Assembly (NCBI RefSeq): GCF_010730195.1
Contig: NZ_AP022613.1
Coordinates: 6,014,001 to 6,078,000, forward strand
Direction: 5' to 3'
Source: Mycobacterium conspicuum
GTDB lineage: Bacteria; Actinomycetota; Actinomycetes; Mycobacteriales; Mycobacteriaceae
Length of the DNA: 64,000 nucleotides
Shown here one piece after another: positions 35,376 through 44,900 of this stretch (its first letter is position 1; each line of letters opens with the position of its first letter). The notes below the pieces were generated by a model. The model was given only the letters and a program-made list of their open reading frames with translations, had not been told where the DNA came from and did no database searches. Position numbers and translations under genes: made by a program.

Positions 35376-36359
35376 TCAGCGGTTGACGTCGACGACGAAC
35401 CGGCCGCGGACCTTGCCGTCCATGAGTTCGCCCGCCGAGGCGATCGCCTCGCCCAGTCCGATGTCCTGCGCGATCGATTCGAGGGCATCGGCGCTCAAGT
35501 CGCGGGCCAGGCGTTCCCACGCGACCGTGCGCAACGCCTTGGGCGCCATCACACTGTCGATGCCGAGCAGGGACACCCCGCGCAGGATGAACGGCGCGAC
35601 CGTCGCCGGGAAGTCCATCCCGCCGGCCAGGCCGCACGCGGCAACCGCGCCGCCATACTTCGTCTGCGCGCAGGCGTTGGCCAGCGTGTGACTGCCGACG
35701 GTGTCTACGACGCCCGCCCAGCGCTCCTTCTGCAGCGGCTTGCCGGCCTCGCTGAGTTCGGCGCGGTCCAAGACGGTCTCGGCGCCGAGTTGCTTGAGGA
35801 ACTGCTCTTCGGACGACTTTCCGGTCGCGGCAGCGACGGTGAACCCGGCCGCGGTCAACAGTGCGATCGCGACGGTGCCCACACCGCCGGTCGCTCCGGT
35901 CACCAGGACCTCGCCCTGGTCGGGGGACACTCCGTGCGCCAGCAGCGCATCCACGCACAGGCTGGCGGTGTAGCCGGCGGTGCCGATCGCCATCGCCTGG
36001 CGGGCCGTGAAGGCCGACGGCAGGGCGATCAGCCAATCACCGTTGAGGCGGGCACGCTGGGCCAGGCCGCCCCAATGCGTCTCGCCGACACCCCAGCCGT
36101 TGAGCACCACACGGTCGCCCTTGCTCCAGTCGGCGTGGCTGCTCTCGGTCACCACACCGGCCAGATCGATGCCGGGAACCATCGGAAACTTCCGCACCAC
36201 CGGCGATTTGCCCGTGATGGCCAGGCCGTCCTTGTAGTTCAGCGTCGAGTACTCGACGTCGATGCTGACATCAGCATCGGGCAGCTGTGCTTCGTCTATC
36301 TCGGTGACGGCAACCGTCTGCCCCGCGTCGCCCTTCTCGATCAAGATTCCCGAAAACAT
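35376..36359 (-). CDS. acuI: AcuI/YhdH-type acrylyl-CoA reductase-like MDR oxidoreductase (327 aa)
   Basis: Medium-chain reductase without zinc sites and of the YhdH/AcuI size. Family marks are STLNYKDGLAITGK near residue 45, FPMVPGIDLAGVV, the NADPH loop GATGGVGTVAIALL near 155, and the C-terminal GKVRGRFVVDVNR. The family reduces acryloyl-CoA or a related short enoyl-CoA with NADPH, forming propionyl-CoA in the best known cases. In this operon it may reduce an enoyl intermediate after the dehydratase. ATG at 36359, 7 nt behind the ALDH stop. Confidence 0.8.
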   Translation of the reverse strand: MFSGILIEKGDAGQTVAVTEIDEAQLPDADVSIDVEYSTLNYKDGLAITGKSPVVRKFPMVPGIDLAGVVTESSHADWSKGDRVVLNGWGVGETHWGGLAQRARLNGDWLIALPSAFTARQAMAIGTAGYTASLCVDALLAHGVSPDQGEVLVTGATGGVGTVAIALLTAAGFTVAAATGKSSEEQFLKQLGAETVLDRAELSEAGKPLQKERWAGVVDTVGSHTLANACAQTKYGGAVAACGLAGGMDFPATVAPFILRGVSLLGIDSVMAPKALRTVAWERLARDLSADALESIAQDIGLGEAIASAGELMDGKVRGRFVVDVNR

Positions 36360-36366
36360 CTCTGTC

Positions 36367-37797
36367 TCATCGCTTCTGGGGCGCGAAGCCCAAGGTGCTC
36401 TTGACCTCCAGGTACTCGTGGAAGCCGAATTCGCTCCACTCACGGCCGTTGCCGCTGTGCTTGTATCCGCCGAACGCCGCGTTCATGTCGAAGGCGTGAT
36501 TGATCGTCACCCACCCGGCCCGAATCTTGCGGGCCACCTCACGCGCCTTGTCGTTGTCGGCCCCCGAGACATAGCCGGCCAGCCCGTAATCGGTGTCGTT
36601 GGCGATCTCCACGGCTTGATCCAGGTCGTCATAACCGAGGACGCAGAGCACCGGGCCGAAGATCTCCTCGCGCGCAATCGTCATGTCGTTGGTGACGTCG
36701 GCGAACACCGTCGGCTTGACGTAGTAGCCCTTGTCCAGCCCCGCCGGACGCCCGGGGCCGCCGGCCACCACGGTCGCGCCCTCGTCGATGCCCTTCTGGA
36801 TCAGGCCCTGGACTTTCTCAAATTGCGCCTTCGACGCCACCGGGCCGATCGCCGTCTTCTCGCCGGGGTCGCCCACCTTCACCTGCTCGGCGGTCTCCCG
36901 CGCGATCGCGATCGCCTCGGCCATCCGCGAATTCGGCACCAGCATGCGCGACGGCGCGTTACAGCTCTGCCCGGAATTCGGCATCATGTTGACGACGCCG
37001 GCCCGGACGCTGTCGGCGAAGCCCGCGTCATCGAGGACGATGTTGGGGCTCTTGCCGCCGAGTTCCTGGGTCACCCGTTTGACGGTCGGGGCGGCATTCG
37101 TGGCCACCTCGACGCCGGCGCGGGTGGAGCCGGTGAACGAGACCATGTCGACGCCGGGGTGGCTCGCCAGCGCCACGCCGACGCCGGGGCCGTCGCCGTT
37201 GACCAGGTTGTAGACCCCGGCCGGGACGCCGGCGGCGGCGAGGATCTCGGTGAAGATGTAGGCCGAGAACGGCGCCACCTCAGACGGTTTCAGCACCATC
37301 GTGCAGCCGGTCGCCAACGCCGGATACACCTTGACCGCGATCTGGTTCAGCGGCCAGTTCCACGGCGTGATCAGCCCGCACACGCCGATCGGCTCCTTGG
37401 TGATCAGCGTTTCCCCGTGCTGCTCCTCGAATGGGAAGTTCTTCAGCACGTCGATCGCCGTCACCAGGTGACCGATCCCGAGCTGGACCTGCGGGCCCGC
37501 GGCCAGCGACGGCGGCGCGCCCATCTCCTCGGTGACCGCCTCGGCGAGGTCGCCGGCCCGCTTGCTGTATTCGGCGAGGATGCCCTGCAGCAGATCGAGG
37601 CGCTCCTCGCGACTGGTCTGCGACCAACTGGCGAAGGCGCGCCGGGCGGCGTTGACCGCCAGGTCGACGTCGGCGGCGGAACCGAGCGAGATCTGCCCGG
37701 ACACCTGTTCGGTCGCCGGGTTTTCCACGTCAAACCTATTGGGCCGCAGGGGGTCGACCCAGCTGCCGTCGATGTAGAACTTCAGGTATTCGCGCAT
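36367..37797 (-). CDS. NAD(P)-dependent aldehyde dehydrogenase (476 aa)
   Basis: ALDH superfamily. It has GVCGLITPWNWPLNQIAVKV near residue 135, the catalytic Glu region TQELGGKSPNIVLDD near 246, the catalytic Cys in MPNSGQSCNAPSRM near 280, and EEIFGPVLCVLGY near 380. It oxidises an aldehyde to the acid, the natural partner of the alcohol dehydrogenase four genes downstream or of an aldehyde released by the ThDP enzyme just upstream. AAGGA precedes the ATG at 37797. One of two ALDHs in the island; the other is at 55039-56493. Confidence 0.88.
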   Translation of the reverse strand: MREYLKFYIDGSWVDPLRPNRFDVENPATEQVSGQISLGSAADVDLAVNAARRAFASWSQTSREERLDLLQGILAEYSKRAGDLAEAVTEEMGAPPSLAAGPQVQLGIGHLVTAIDVLKNFPFEEQHGETLITKEPIGVCGLITPWNWPLNQIAVKVYPALATGCTMVLKPSEVAPFSAYIFTEILAAAGVPAGVYNLVNGDGPGVGVALASHPGVDMVSFTGSTRAGVEVATNAAPTVKRVTQELGGKSPNIVLDDAGFADSVRAGVVNMMPNSGQSCNAPSRMLVPNSRMAEAIAIARETAEQVKVGDPGEKTAIGPVASKAQFEKVQGLIQKGIDEGATVVAGGPGRPAGLDKGYYVKPTVFADVTNDMTIAREEIFGPVLCVLGYDDLDQAVEIANDTDYGLAGYVSGADNDKAREVARKIRAGWVTINHAFDMNAAFGGYKHSGNGREWSEFGFHEYLEVKSTLGFAPQKR

Positions 37798-37813
37798 CGG
37801 ATCATCCTTCTCG

Positions 37814-39526
37814 TTACTGGGTGCCTTCGGCGTACCAGGTTCGGAATCGGTCGTACTTCGGCATCTCCTCGGAGTTGGCCTTCGGGTCGATGCACACGTG
37901 CACAACGCCGACTTTGCCACTCGCGTAGGCGCGCTTGATCGCCGGGCCGATCTCGGATTCCTTCTCGACGTATTCACCGTGGCAGCCGAAGCCCTCGGCG
38001 ATCTTGTCCATCCGCACGTCCTTGCTCCAGTGCACGCCGGGTTGTGGCGACGGCTGGGGAAAGGTGCGCTTGTAGACGCCCACCTCGAGGCCCCATTGGT
38101 GATCCACGCCCACCACGCACACCAGCGGAAGCTGTTGCCGCGCAGCGGTTTCCAATTCAGCGATATGGAACAGGAACGCCGAGTCACTGGTCAGCAGCAT
38201 GACCGGGCGCTTGCCGCCCTCGGCCACCGATGCGCCAACCGCATACGGCAAGCCGGTGCCCAGATGACCGAAGTTCTGGTTCCAGATCACGTCGCGCGGC
38301 TTGGTCTGCGAGTAGGTCCATTGGAAGATCACGGTCGCGCCGCCGTCGCGGACCATGATGCCGTCCTCGAGTTCGTCGAAAGCCTTGGTCGCCTCGACGA
38401 CGAAACGCGCCGGGTGCACCGGGGTGCGACCCGTCGGCGCTTCCTCGGCCACCCGCGCCAGCTCGGCGGCGTCGGCCTTGATCAGTTTCTCCAGGTTGGC
38501 CGACGCGGCGCGGGGGGCGTCGCGCAGCGCCTCGACCAGCTGCGGCACCACGCCGCGCAGATCGCCCACCAGCGCCACGTCGACGGGCCGGTTGACGCCG
38601 ATGGTGGTCGGATCCTGCTCGACCAGCACCCATTTGCGGTTCGCATTGTTGGCCGCCCAGTGCTGAGTTCGCCCGTAGTGCATGGGCTCGCCGAGTTCGG
38701 TGCCGAGCGCGACACACAGGTCGGACTCCTCGACGGCCTCGTTGGCGGCCGGCGAAAACAGATACGGGAATGTCCGGTCCTGCAGGCCCGGGATGAACGA
38801 CGTGCCGCCGGAGGTCTGGATCACCGGGCAGGCCATCAACTCGGCGAGCTCCTTGACCTGCTGCTGAGTCCGCGAGGTGTGCACCGCGTGACCGACCAGC
38901 AGCACCGGGTTCTTGGCCTCGCGGATCAACTTCACGGCTTCGGCCACCTCGCGGCTGCCGGCGCCCTGGTTCACCAGCCGGTAGCTCGACGGGGCCGGTG
39001 CGGCATCGACGTCGAGCTCTTCGAGGATGACGTGGGAAGGGAACTCGACGTAGGACGGGCCCGGGGTGCCGGACATCGCCTTGCGGATGGCCTCGTGGAT
39101 GATCTCGTCGGTCTGGTCGGCGTACTCGATGGAGCTGCTGTACTTGACCGACGCCGCGATGAGTGGTTCCTGCTGGACGAATTGGATGCGGCCGCGCCGG
39201 ACGCGGCGCTCGGTGATGCGAGCCCGTTGGCCGCCGAGGAAGATCACCGGCGAGTTCTCCACCAGCGCACACTGGATCGCTCCGGCGATGTTGGCCATAC
39301 CGGGCCCGAGCGTGCCGATGCACAGGCCGGGTTTACCCGTCATGCGCGACGCCGCCTCGGCCATGAATCCCGCGCTCAGTTCGTGATGTGGTGCGACCAC
39401 CGACCACCCGCGGGCGTCGGCCTCGGCGAACATGTGCACGAAGTTCGGGTCCGGGATGCCGAACAACGTGTTCACGCCCTCGGCCTCGAACAGGTCGAGG
39501 ATTCGCTTGTATACCGGTACGCCCAT
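37814..39526 (-). CDS. thiamine-diphosphate-dependent enzyme, acetolactate synthase-like / acyl-CoA lyase-like (570 aa)
   Basis: Three-domain ThDP enzyme. The N-terminal domain has the conserved Glu in VAPHHELSAGFMAEAASRMT near residue 48 and the loop GPGMANIAGAIQCALVENSP. The C-terminal cofactor domain ends LVCVVGVDHQWGLEVGVYKR. The ThDP/Mg motif GDG...NN is unusual: SDSAFLF replaces GDG and VDHQWG replaces NN, with only the first Asp kept. Family members include acetolactate synthase, oxalyl-CoA decarboxylase and 2-hydroxyacyl-CoA lyase. The class III CoA-transferase 2 nt upstream favours the CoA-ester lyase/decarboxylase group (inference). GGAG precedes the ATG at 39526. Confidence 0.78.
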   Translation of the reverse strand: MGVPVYKRILDLFEAEGVNTLFGIPDPNFVHMFAEADARGWSVVAPHHELSAGFMAEAASRMTGKPGLCIGTLGPGMANIAGAIQCALVENSPVIFLGGQRARITERRVRRGRIQFVQQEPLIAASVKYSSSIEYADQTDEIIHEAIRKAMSGTPGPSYVEFPSHVILEELDVDAAPAPSSYRLVNQGAGSREVAEAVKLIREAKNPVLLVGHAVHTSRTQQQVKELAELMACPVIQTSGGTSFIPGLQDRTFPYLFSPAANEAVEESDLCVALGTELGEPMHYGRTQHWAANNANRKWVLVEQDPTTIGVNRPVDVALVGDLRGVVPQLVEALRDAPRAASANLEKLIKADAAELARVAEEAPTGRTPVHPARFVVEATKAFDELEDGIMVRDGGATVIFQWTYSQTKPRDVIWNQNFGHLGTGLPYAVGASVAEGGKRPVMLLTSDSAFLFHIAELETAARQQLPLVCVVGVDHQWGLEVGVYKRTFPQPSPQPGVHWSKDVRMDKIAEGFGCHGEYVEKESEIGPAIKRAYASGKVGVVHVCIDPKANSEEMPKYDRFRTWYAEGTQ

Positions 39527-39528
39527 CC

Positions 39529-40749
39529 CTACAGCTCCTTTGGTTCGCGACTGTCCATGCCGATTTCGGCGAGTACTTTTTCGGTGTCGGCGCCCAGCTC
39601 CGGCGCGGGCCCCGCCACGCGACCCGGGGTCCGGGAGAACCAGGTGGGCACGCCGGGGAAGCGGACCGGTCCGTGCGGGGTTTCCACGGTTTCGAACATC
39701 CCGACGGCGTTGAGATGCGGATCGTCGAACAAGTCGCCGGGCGCATTGAGTGGCGCGGCGGGTATTTCGAGTTCGCCGAACAGCGTCAGCCAGTCCTGCG
39801 TCGTGCGCTCCTTCATGGTCTCGGCCACCAAGCCGTACACCGTGTCGATCTGGCGGGCACGCTGTTCCAGCGTCGAATACAGCTCGCTGGCCCAAGGTGG
39901 CCGCACGGCGTCGACGAACGCGTTCCAGTGCTTGTCGTTGTAGATCAATGCGGCGATGTGGCCGTCGCTGGTGCGATACGGGCGGCGGTTGGGCGCGACG
40001 GTCCGCGGATACACCGCCGGGCCCAGGGGAGGGTCGAACATGGCGCCGTTGGCATGCTCGACGAGCATGAACGTGGCCATGGTCTCGAACATGGCCACCT
40101 CGACTTCTTGTCCCTCCCCGGTGCGTTCGCGGTGGAACAACGCCATGGTCGTCGCGTACAGCGCGGTCAGCCCGGCGACCTTGTCGGCCATGATGGTGCC
40201 GACGTAGTCGGCCTCGCCGGTCAGCTGCTGTTGCACCGCGGGCAGACCGCACTCGGCCTGGATCGTGTCGTCGTAGGCGGGCCGGTCGCGCTCGGGCCCG
40301 CGCCGGCCGTACCCGTAGCAATTGGTGTAGACGATCGCCGGGTTGATCGCGGCGACGTCCTCGTAGGCGAAGCCGAGCTTGGCGATCGCCTTGGCGCGCA
40401 TCGAGTGGATGAACACGTCCGCCGTTTCGAGCAGCGAGCGCAGCGCCGCCGTTCCGGTGTCGGTTTGCAGGTCCAGCACGATGCTGCGCTTGCCGCGGTT
40501 GACGTTGACGAACACCCCGCTCATGCCCGGCGCCGGTCCGACCGAGATGTATCGAGTGTTATCACCTTGCGGTGGTTCGACTTTGATGACGTCGGCGCCC
40601 ATGTCGGCCATGATCTGGGTGCAGTACGGCCCCATCACCATGGCGGTCAGATCGATGACGCGCACACCCGTCAGCGGTCCGCCGCTAGGTGCGATTTCGG
40701 TGACCCGCTGCGCCCGGCTAACGCCGCGCTTGCGATCGCCGCTAGGCAT
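39529..40749 (-). CDS. class III (CaiB/BaiF) CoA-transferase (406 aa)
   Basis: Family III CoA-transferase. It shows LTGVRVIDLTAMVMGPYCTQ near residue 20, ADMGADVIKVEPPQGD, NVNRGKRSIVLDL near 80, the expected catalytic Asp in PAYDDTIQAECG near 165, and the long C-terminal segment ending VLAEIGMDSREPKEL. These enzymes move CoA between carboxylates (formyl-CoA:oxalate, bile acid CoA-transferase) or act as racemase-like proteins. Overlap of 8 bp with the SDR upstream and 2 nt spacing to the ThDP enzyme show cotranscription. Donor and acceptor unknown. Confidence 0.85.
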   Translation of the reverse strand: MPSGDRKRGVSRAQRVTEIAPSGGPLTGVRVIDLTAMVMGPYCTQIMADMGADVIKVEPPQGDNTRYISVGPAPGMSGVFVNVNRGKRSIVLDLQTDTGTAALRSLLETADVFIHSMRAKAIAKLGFAYEDVAAINPAIVYTNCYGYGRRGPERDRPAYDDTIQAECGLPAVQQQLTGEADYVGTIMADKVAGLTALYATTMALFHRERTGEGQEVEVAMFETMATFMLVEHANGAMFDPPLGPAVYPRTVAPNRRPYRTSDGHIAALIYNDKHWNAFVDAVRPPWASELYSTLEQRARQIDTVYGLVAETMKERTTQDWLTLFGELEIPAAPLNAPGDLFDDPHLNAVGMFETVETPHGPVRFPGVPTWFSRTPGRVAGPAPELGADTEKVLAEIGMDSREPKEL

Positions 40750-41680
40750 GGTGCGCCCCCTGGGCGGCCTGGGTGAAGCTGTACCGGATGTGCTCGGCAT
40801 GGCCATCGGGCACGACCGGAAACACCAGGGGAGCCTCCACCTTTCGAATCGCTTCCAGGTTGTCGCCGACATCCTCGACCGTCCACGACGGCCGGTACAC
40901 GCCGGGTGTCTCGGCGATGACCGCCCGCGCCACCCGCCCCGCCAGCGCGATGAAGATCTCGCCGGTCACCGAACACGACTCATGGGCCAGCCAACCCACC
41001 ACGGGCGCAACGAGATCCGCACCCATCGGCGGGTAGGCCGAGGTGTCGATGCCTTCGGCCATTCGGGTGACCGCGGCTGGGACGATCACGTTGCATGTCA
41101 CACCGTCGTCGGCGCCCTCGAGGGCCGCGACGTTAGACAGCCCGAGCACGCCGGCCTTGGCCGCGGCGTAGTTGGCCACCTCGCGGTTGCCGTACAGCCC
41201 GCCGATCGAGGAGGTCAGCACGATGCGCCCGTAGCCCGCCCGACACATCAGCGGAAATGCCGGCCGCACCACGTGAAACGCGCCGCGCAGGTGCACGTCG
41301 AGCACCGCGTCGAAATCCTGGTAGCTCATCTCCTTCAGTGCTGCGCGGCGAACGTTGCCCGCGTTGTGGATCAGGATGTCGAGGCGACCGTAGTGTTCCA
41401 GTGCGGTGCCGATGATGGCCTCGCCGCCGTCGCGGGTCGTCACGGACTCGGCGCACGCGACGGCTTGTCCGCCGGCCGCGACGATCGCGCCGACCACCTG
41501 ATCAGCCGGGGCGGCGTCGGCTCCGTCGCCGGTGAGGCTGCCGCCGGAGTCGTTGACGACGACCTTCGCGCCGCGCGATGCCAGCAGTTCGGCGTACGCG
41601 CGGCCCAGTCCGCGACCGGCCCCGGTCACGACGGCGACGCGATCGTCGAATCGCAATGGGGCCGCGGGGCTTTCGCTCAT
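40742..41680 (-). CDS. short-chain dehydrogenase, (3R)-hydroxyacyl-CoA dehydrogenase-like (312 aa)
   Basis: SDR of the multifunctional-enzyme-2 look. It has VAVVTGAGRGLGRAYAELLA at residues 13-32, the following VVVNDSGGSLTGDG insert, HNAGNVRR, and the active-site NYAAAKAGVLGL near 165. Its C-terminal extension includes TGEIFIALAGRVARAVIAET. The VVNDxGG insert is typical of 17-beta-HSD4/FabG-type 3-hydroxyacyl-CoA dehydrogenases in lipid and sterol side-chain degradation. ATG at 41680 overlaps the monooxygenase stop (ATGA); the stop overlaps the CoA-transferase by 8 bp. Confidence 0.85.
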   Translation of the reverse strand: MSESPAAPLRFDDRVAVVTGAGRGLGRAYAELLASRGAKVVVNDSGGSLTGDGADAAPADQVVGAIVAAGGQAVACAESVTTRDGGEAIIGTALEHYGRLDILIHNAGNVRRAALKEMSYQDFDAVLDVHLRGAFHVVRPAFPLMCRAGYGRIVLTSSIGGLYGNREVANYAAAKAGVLGLSNVAALEGADDGVTCNVIVPAAVTRMAEGIDTSAYPPMGADLVAPVVGWLAHESCSVTGEIFIALAGRVARAVIAETPGVYRPSWTVEDVGDNLEAIRKVEAPLVFPVVPDGHAEHIRYSFTQAAQGAHHA

Positions 41681-43527
41681 GTGCCCAAGTCCAGGCCTTC
41701 GAGCTGACCCTGCGCGCGCCATTGCTTGAGCAGATCGTCGAACACATAGAAGCCTGGCATATACGGATCGCCGATGGCCGAGCGAATGCCCTCCCCGCCG
41801 CCACCACCCTCGTTGTTGTAATAGCCGGGGGTGCAGGAGACCGCGAATTCCGATGCGTCTATTGAGGTTTCACGGATCGTTTGGACCCAGGCGTCTTGAG
41901 CTTGCTGGCTCGGCTCGACAGTCGTCGCGCCACGCGCCACCGCTTGGGAAATGATGTAGGCGATGTGCTCGGCCTGCTGCTCGAGCATCGCGGTGGTGTT
42001 CCCCGCCACGCCACCTTGAATAAAGCCGGTGAAGAACTGGTTGGGGAAGCCACGGCTGGTCATGCCGTGCAGCGACTTGTAGCCGTCGCGCCAGTGATCG
42101 AAGAGCGACAGGCCGTCCCGCCCCTCGATGACGTCGATGGCGTAGCGGCGGCTGATGTCGGTGGTGATCTCGAATCCGCTGGCGAAGATGACGCAGTCGA
42201 CCTCGTACTCGACGCCGTTCGCGACGATCCCCTTCTCGGTAAGCCGCTCCACGCCTTTGCATTCCGACACATCGACCAGCGTGACGTTCGGACGATTGAA
42301 CGTCGGCAGGTATTCGTCGTTGCTGCACGGTCGCTTGCACATGAACCGGTAATACGGTTTCAGCGCTTCGGCGGTCTCCGGGTCGTCGACCACCTCCGCG
42401 ACGCGGCGCCGTAGCCGCTCCATCACGCGGTAGTCCTCTTCCTCGCGCATCGCCATGATCTGCTCGACGGTCAGTGCCGCGGGATCCTCGACGGCCGCGA
42501 CGCGCGCGGTCAGGTTGCGACCCAGCTCGGTCCAGAAATCGCACACCATATCCGGCTCCTCGAACACCACGCCTTCCCCAAGCGGTGACCAACGGTGGAA
42601 GTTGCGCTTGCGTTGCTCCTGCCAGCCCGGCTGCAGGGACGCCGCCCACTGCGGATCGGTCGGCTCGTTGCCGCGCACGTCCACCGACGATGGCGTCCGC
42701 TGAAAGACGTAGAGGTGCGCCGCGTCGCGGCCCAGATGCGGAACCAGCTGCACGCCGGTAGCACCGGTACCGACGAGCGCGACCCGCTTGTCGTGCAGCT
42801 TATGCAGTCCGCCGGTGGAATCCCCACCGGTGTACTCGTAATCCCAACGCGCCGAATGGAACATGTGTCCCTGGAAGTCCTTGATGCCCGGAATGCCGGG
42901 TAGTTTCGGCCGGTTGAACGAGCCCTGTGCCATCACCACAAACCGGGCGCGGATGTCGTCGCCGCGATTGGTGCTCAACCGCCAACGCTTGATCGTTTCG
43001 TCCCAGCGGGCCGCGCGAACCTGGGTAGACAAGATCGCACCGTCGTACAGCCCGAAGTGCTTTGCGATGCGGCGGCAGTGTTCGAAGATCTCGGGGCCGT
43101 CGGCGAACTTCTTCGACGGAATGTAGTTAAGTTCTTCCAGCATCGGGATGTAGCAGTAGGCGTCGTTGTCGCACTGGATTCCGGGGAACCGGTTCCAGTA
43201 CCAGACGCCGCCGAAATCGCCGCCCATCTCGATGATGTGGACGTCGTCGACGCCGGCCTTCTTGAGGTACGCGCCGGCCAGCAGTCCCGTGATGCCGCCG
43301 CCAAGAACCGCCACCTCGATGTTTTCGTCGATCGGCGTGCGCGGCGTGACGGGCGTGTGCGGGTCGACCTCGGCGAACTCGGCGAAGTCGTCCTTGAGTT
43401 CCAGGTACTGCTTGGAGCCCTCGGGGCGCAGCCGCTTGTCACGTTCGAATAGGTACTTCTCGCGCAGCGCATCGATATCGATATCGATCGGCGTCTGCGT
43501 CGGTCCGCAGGTGTCAAACTGGGTCAT
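41677..43527 (-). CDS. Baeyer-Villiger (flavin-containing) monooxygenase (616 aa)
   Basis: Class B flavoprotein monooxygenase that inserts oxygen next to a ketone to give an ester or lactone, using FAD and NADPH. The BVMO fingerprint FxGxxxHxxxW is exact (FQGHMFHSARW, near residue 225), between two Rossmann motifs, VLGGGITGLLAGAYL near 72 and VGTGATGVQL near 255. Also present are GGVWYWNRFPGIQCDNDAY and the late ASGFEITTD segment. An N-terminal extension of about 65 residues resembles cyclododecanone- and steroid-type BVMOs more than cyclohexanone monooxygenase. ATGA overlaps on both sides (Rieske gene before, SDR after). Confidence 0.92.
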   Translation of the reverse strand: MTQFDTCGPTQTPIDIDIDALREKYLFERDKRLRPEGSKQYLELKDDFAEFAEVDPHTPVTPRTPIDENIEVAVLGGGITGLLAGAYLKKAGVDDVHIIEMGGDFGGVWYWNRFPGIQCDNDAYCYIPMLEELNYIPSKKFADGPEIFEHCRRIAKHFGLYDGAILSTQVRAARWDETIKRWRLSTNRGDDIRARFVVMAQGSFNRPKLPGIPGIKDFQGHMFHSARWDYEYTGGDSTGGLHKLHDKRVALVGTGATGVQLVPHLGRDAAHLYVFQRTPSSVDVRGNEPTDPQWAASLQPGWQEQRKRNFHRWSPLGEGVVFEEPDMVCDFWTELGRNLTARVAAVEDPAALTVEQIMAMREEEDYRVMERLRRRVAEVVDDPETAEALKPYYRFMCKRPCSNDEYLPTFNRPNVTLVDVSECKGVERLTEKGIVANGVEYEVDCVIFASGFEITTDISRRYAIDVIEGRDGLSLFDHWRDGYKSLHGMTSRGFPNQFFTGFIQGGVAGNTTAMLEQQAEHIAYIISQAVARGATTVEPSQQAQDAWVQTIRETSIDASEFAVSCTPGYYNNEGGGGGEGIRSAIGDPYMPGFYVFDDLLKQWRAQGQLEGLDLGT

Positions 43528-44900
43528 CGATCTGAAAGCTCCTGCGGTTCGCCGGTACCCATGTACTTCGACAGTTGGTAGTGGAGGTTGACGGTGCTGC
43601 GTTCGCGGTAGGGATTGGGCTTGGTGCCTGGGAAGCCGGCCGACTTCATGCCCTGCTGCACGGCAGCCATGTTGGAGAAGTCCTGCGGTAGAACCGAACG
43701 CCACCGCGGGTCGCCGACCGGCGTGTACTCCCAGTCGGCCTGGGGCTCTTCGCCTTTCGGGTACAGCTCGAACACCGACACCTCGAAAATGCACTTGTCG
43801 GGGTTGTAGCTGGGGTGCGGCCGCGCGCCGTAGCACAGCGCGCTGGTCAGACCCTGCCCAATCTGGAAGTTGGGGAAGATCTGCCACGCGGTCCCGGCCT
43901 GGCCGAGGATGTCGGACGGGATGGTCGGCCAGATCACGCCGCGGGCTTCGTCGTCGCGGCGGGCCGACGCCAGCCAGTGTTCGAGCACCTTGTCGGCCGG
44001 TGTGCCCTCGGGCAATTCGTCGACCAACCGCTTGGCGGCGTTCACCAGCGTCTGGGTGGTGGTGGCGTTGGTCTCCTCCATCGTGTAGATCTGCATCTCC
44101 GCGGTCGACACCCGGGGATCGGCACCGGTGCCGAGCCGGATCTTGGACTTGGTGGCCTCCATATCCTTTGGGGCGTCGTAACCGATGTTGCTGTGCCGGC
44201 CCTGCGCCTTGGCCCAGCCCTTGAATTCGCCGAACTTGTTGAATTCTGGATGCGTCGTGAAGACGTGGTAGGTCTCGTTGAACGCCTCCAACGCGACCTT
44301 CCAGTTGCAATCGAAGTACAGCCACTTGCGCCATTTGCAGCGCATGTTCTGCAGGCCGAACGGGTCGAGGATCTTCGCGGCGGGAAACAGGTAGTCGGCC
44401 AGCGGCTCGCAGTCGGGATCCATGTTGATCCACAACCAGCCGCCCCAGGTGTCGACCTTGACCGGTCGCAGGTGGGTGTTCTCGGGCGTGAGTGTTCCCT
44501 GCCAGTCCTGTTGTTCACGAATGTGTGTGCATGCCCCGTCCAGGCCGTAGGTCCAGCCGTGGAAGCCGCAGACGAACGACTTGCGGGCGCGGCCGCGGGC
44601 ATTCTTGGCGCCCTCGGGGGTGTCGATCAGCCGTCGGCCGCGGTGCATGCAGACGTTGTGGTGGGCGTGAAATTCGTTCTCGCCGGTGCGCACCACGATG
44701 ATCGAGTCGTCGAGGATGTCGTAGGTCAGATAGCTGCCCACCTCGGGCAGCTCTTCGACGCGGCCCACCTGCTGCCAGACCTTCCGCCACAGCCTGTCGC
44801 GCTCGGCACGGGCATAGTCTTCGGAGATGTAGGCCTCGACGCCGATCGTCATCGGCGCCGAGAGTTCCTCGGCCGCAGCGTCTTTCGCCAGGTCGGTCAT
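43524..44900 (-). CDS. Rieske non-heme iron oxygenase, alpha subunit (458 aa)
   Basis: Ring-hydroxylating-type oxygenase. The Rieske [2Fe-2S] site is CMHRGRRL near residue 83 and CGFHGW near 108. The mononuclear iron site appears in NWKVALEAFNETYHVFTTH near residue 205, giving the two His and the conserved Asn of the family. The substrate domain ends FPGTKPNPYRERSTVNLHYQ. It needs an electron-transfer partner (ferredoxin and reductase) that is not encoded in the operon. ATG at 44900 overlaps the SDR stop (TGATG), with AGGAG upstream. A role in the first hydroxylation of the cyclic substrate is an inference from neighbours. Confidence 0.92.
   Translation of the reverse strand: MTDLAKDAAAEELSAPMTIGVEAYISEDYARAERDRLWRKVWQQVGRVEELPEVGSYLTYDILDDSIIVVRTGENEFHAHHNVCMHRGRRLIDTPEGAKNARGRARKSFVCGFHGWTYGLDGACTHIREQQDWQGTLTPENTHLRPVKVDTWGGWLWINMDPDCEPLADYLFPAAKILDPFGLQNMRCKWRKWLYFDCNWKVALEAFNETYHVFTTHPEFNKFGEFKGWAKAQGRHSNIGYDAPKDMEATKSKIRLGTGADPRVSTAEMQIYTMEETNATTTQTLVNAAKRLVDELPEGTPADKVLEHWLASARRDDEARGVIWPTIPSDILGQAGTAWQIFPNFQIGQGLTSALCYGARPHPSYNPDKCIFEVSVFELYPKGEEPQADWEYTPVGDPRWRSVLPQDFSNMAAVQQGMKSAGFPGTKPNPYRERSTVNLHYQLSKYMGTGEPQELSDR

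Noticed and set aside
37814..40321. Apparent 835-codon fusion of the ThDP enzyme with upstream sequence
   Set aside because: The N-terminal part is antisense-like Arg-rich shadow of the CoA-transferase; the ThDP domain starts naturally at 39526 with GGAG upstream.
41677..44433. Apparent 918-codon fusion of the BVMO with upstream sequence
   Set aside because: Upstream 300 codons are the Rieske gene in a shifted frame; the BVMO starts at 43527 in an ATGA overlap.
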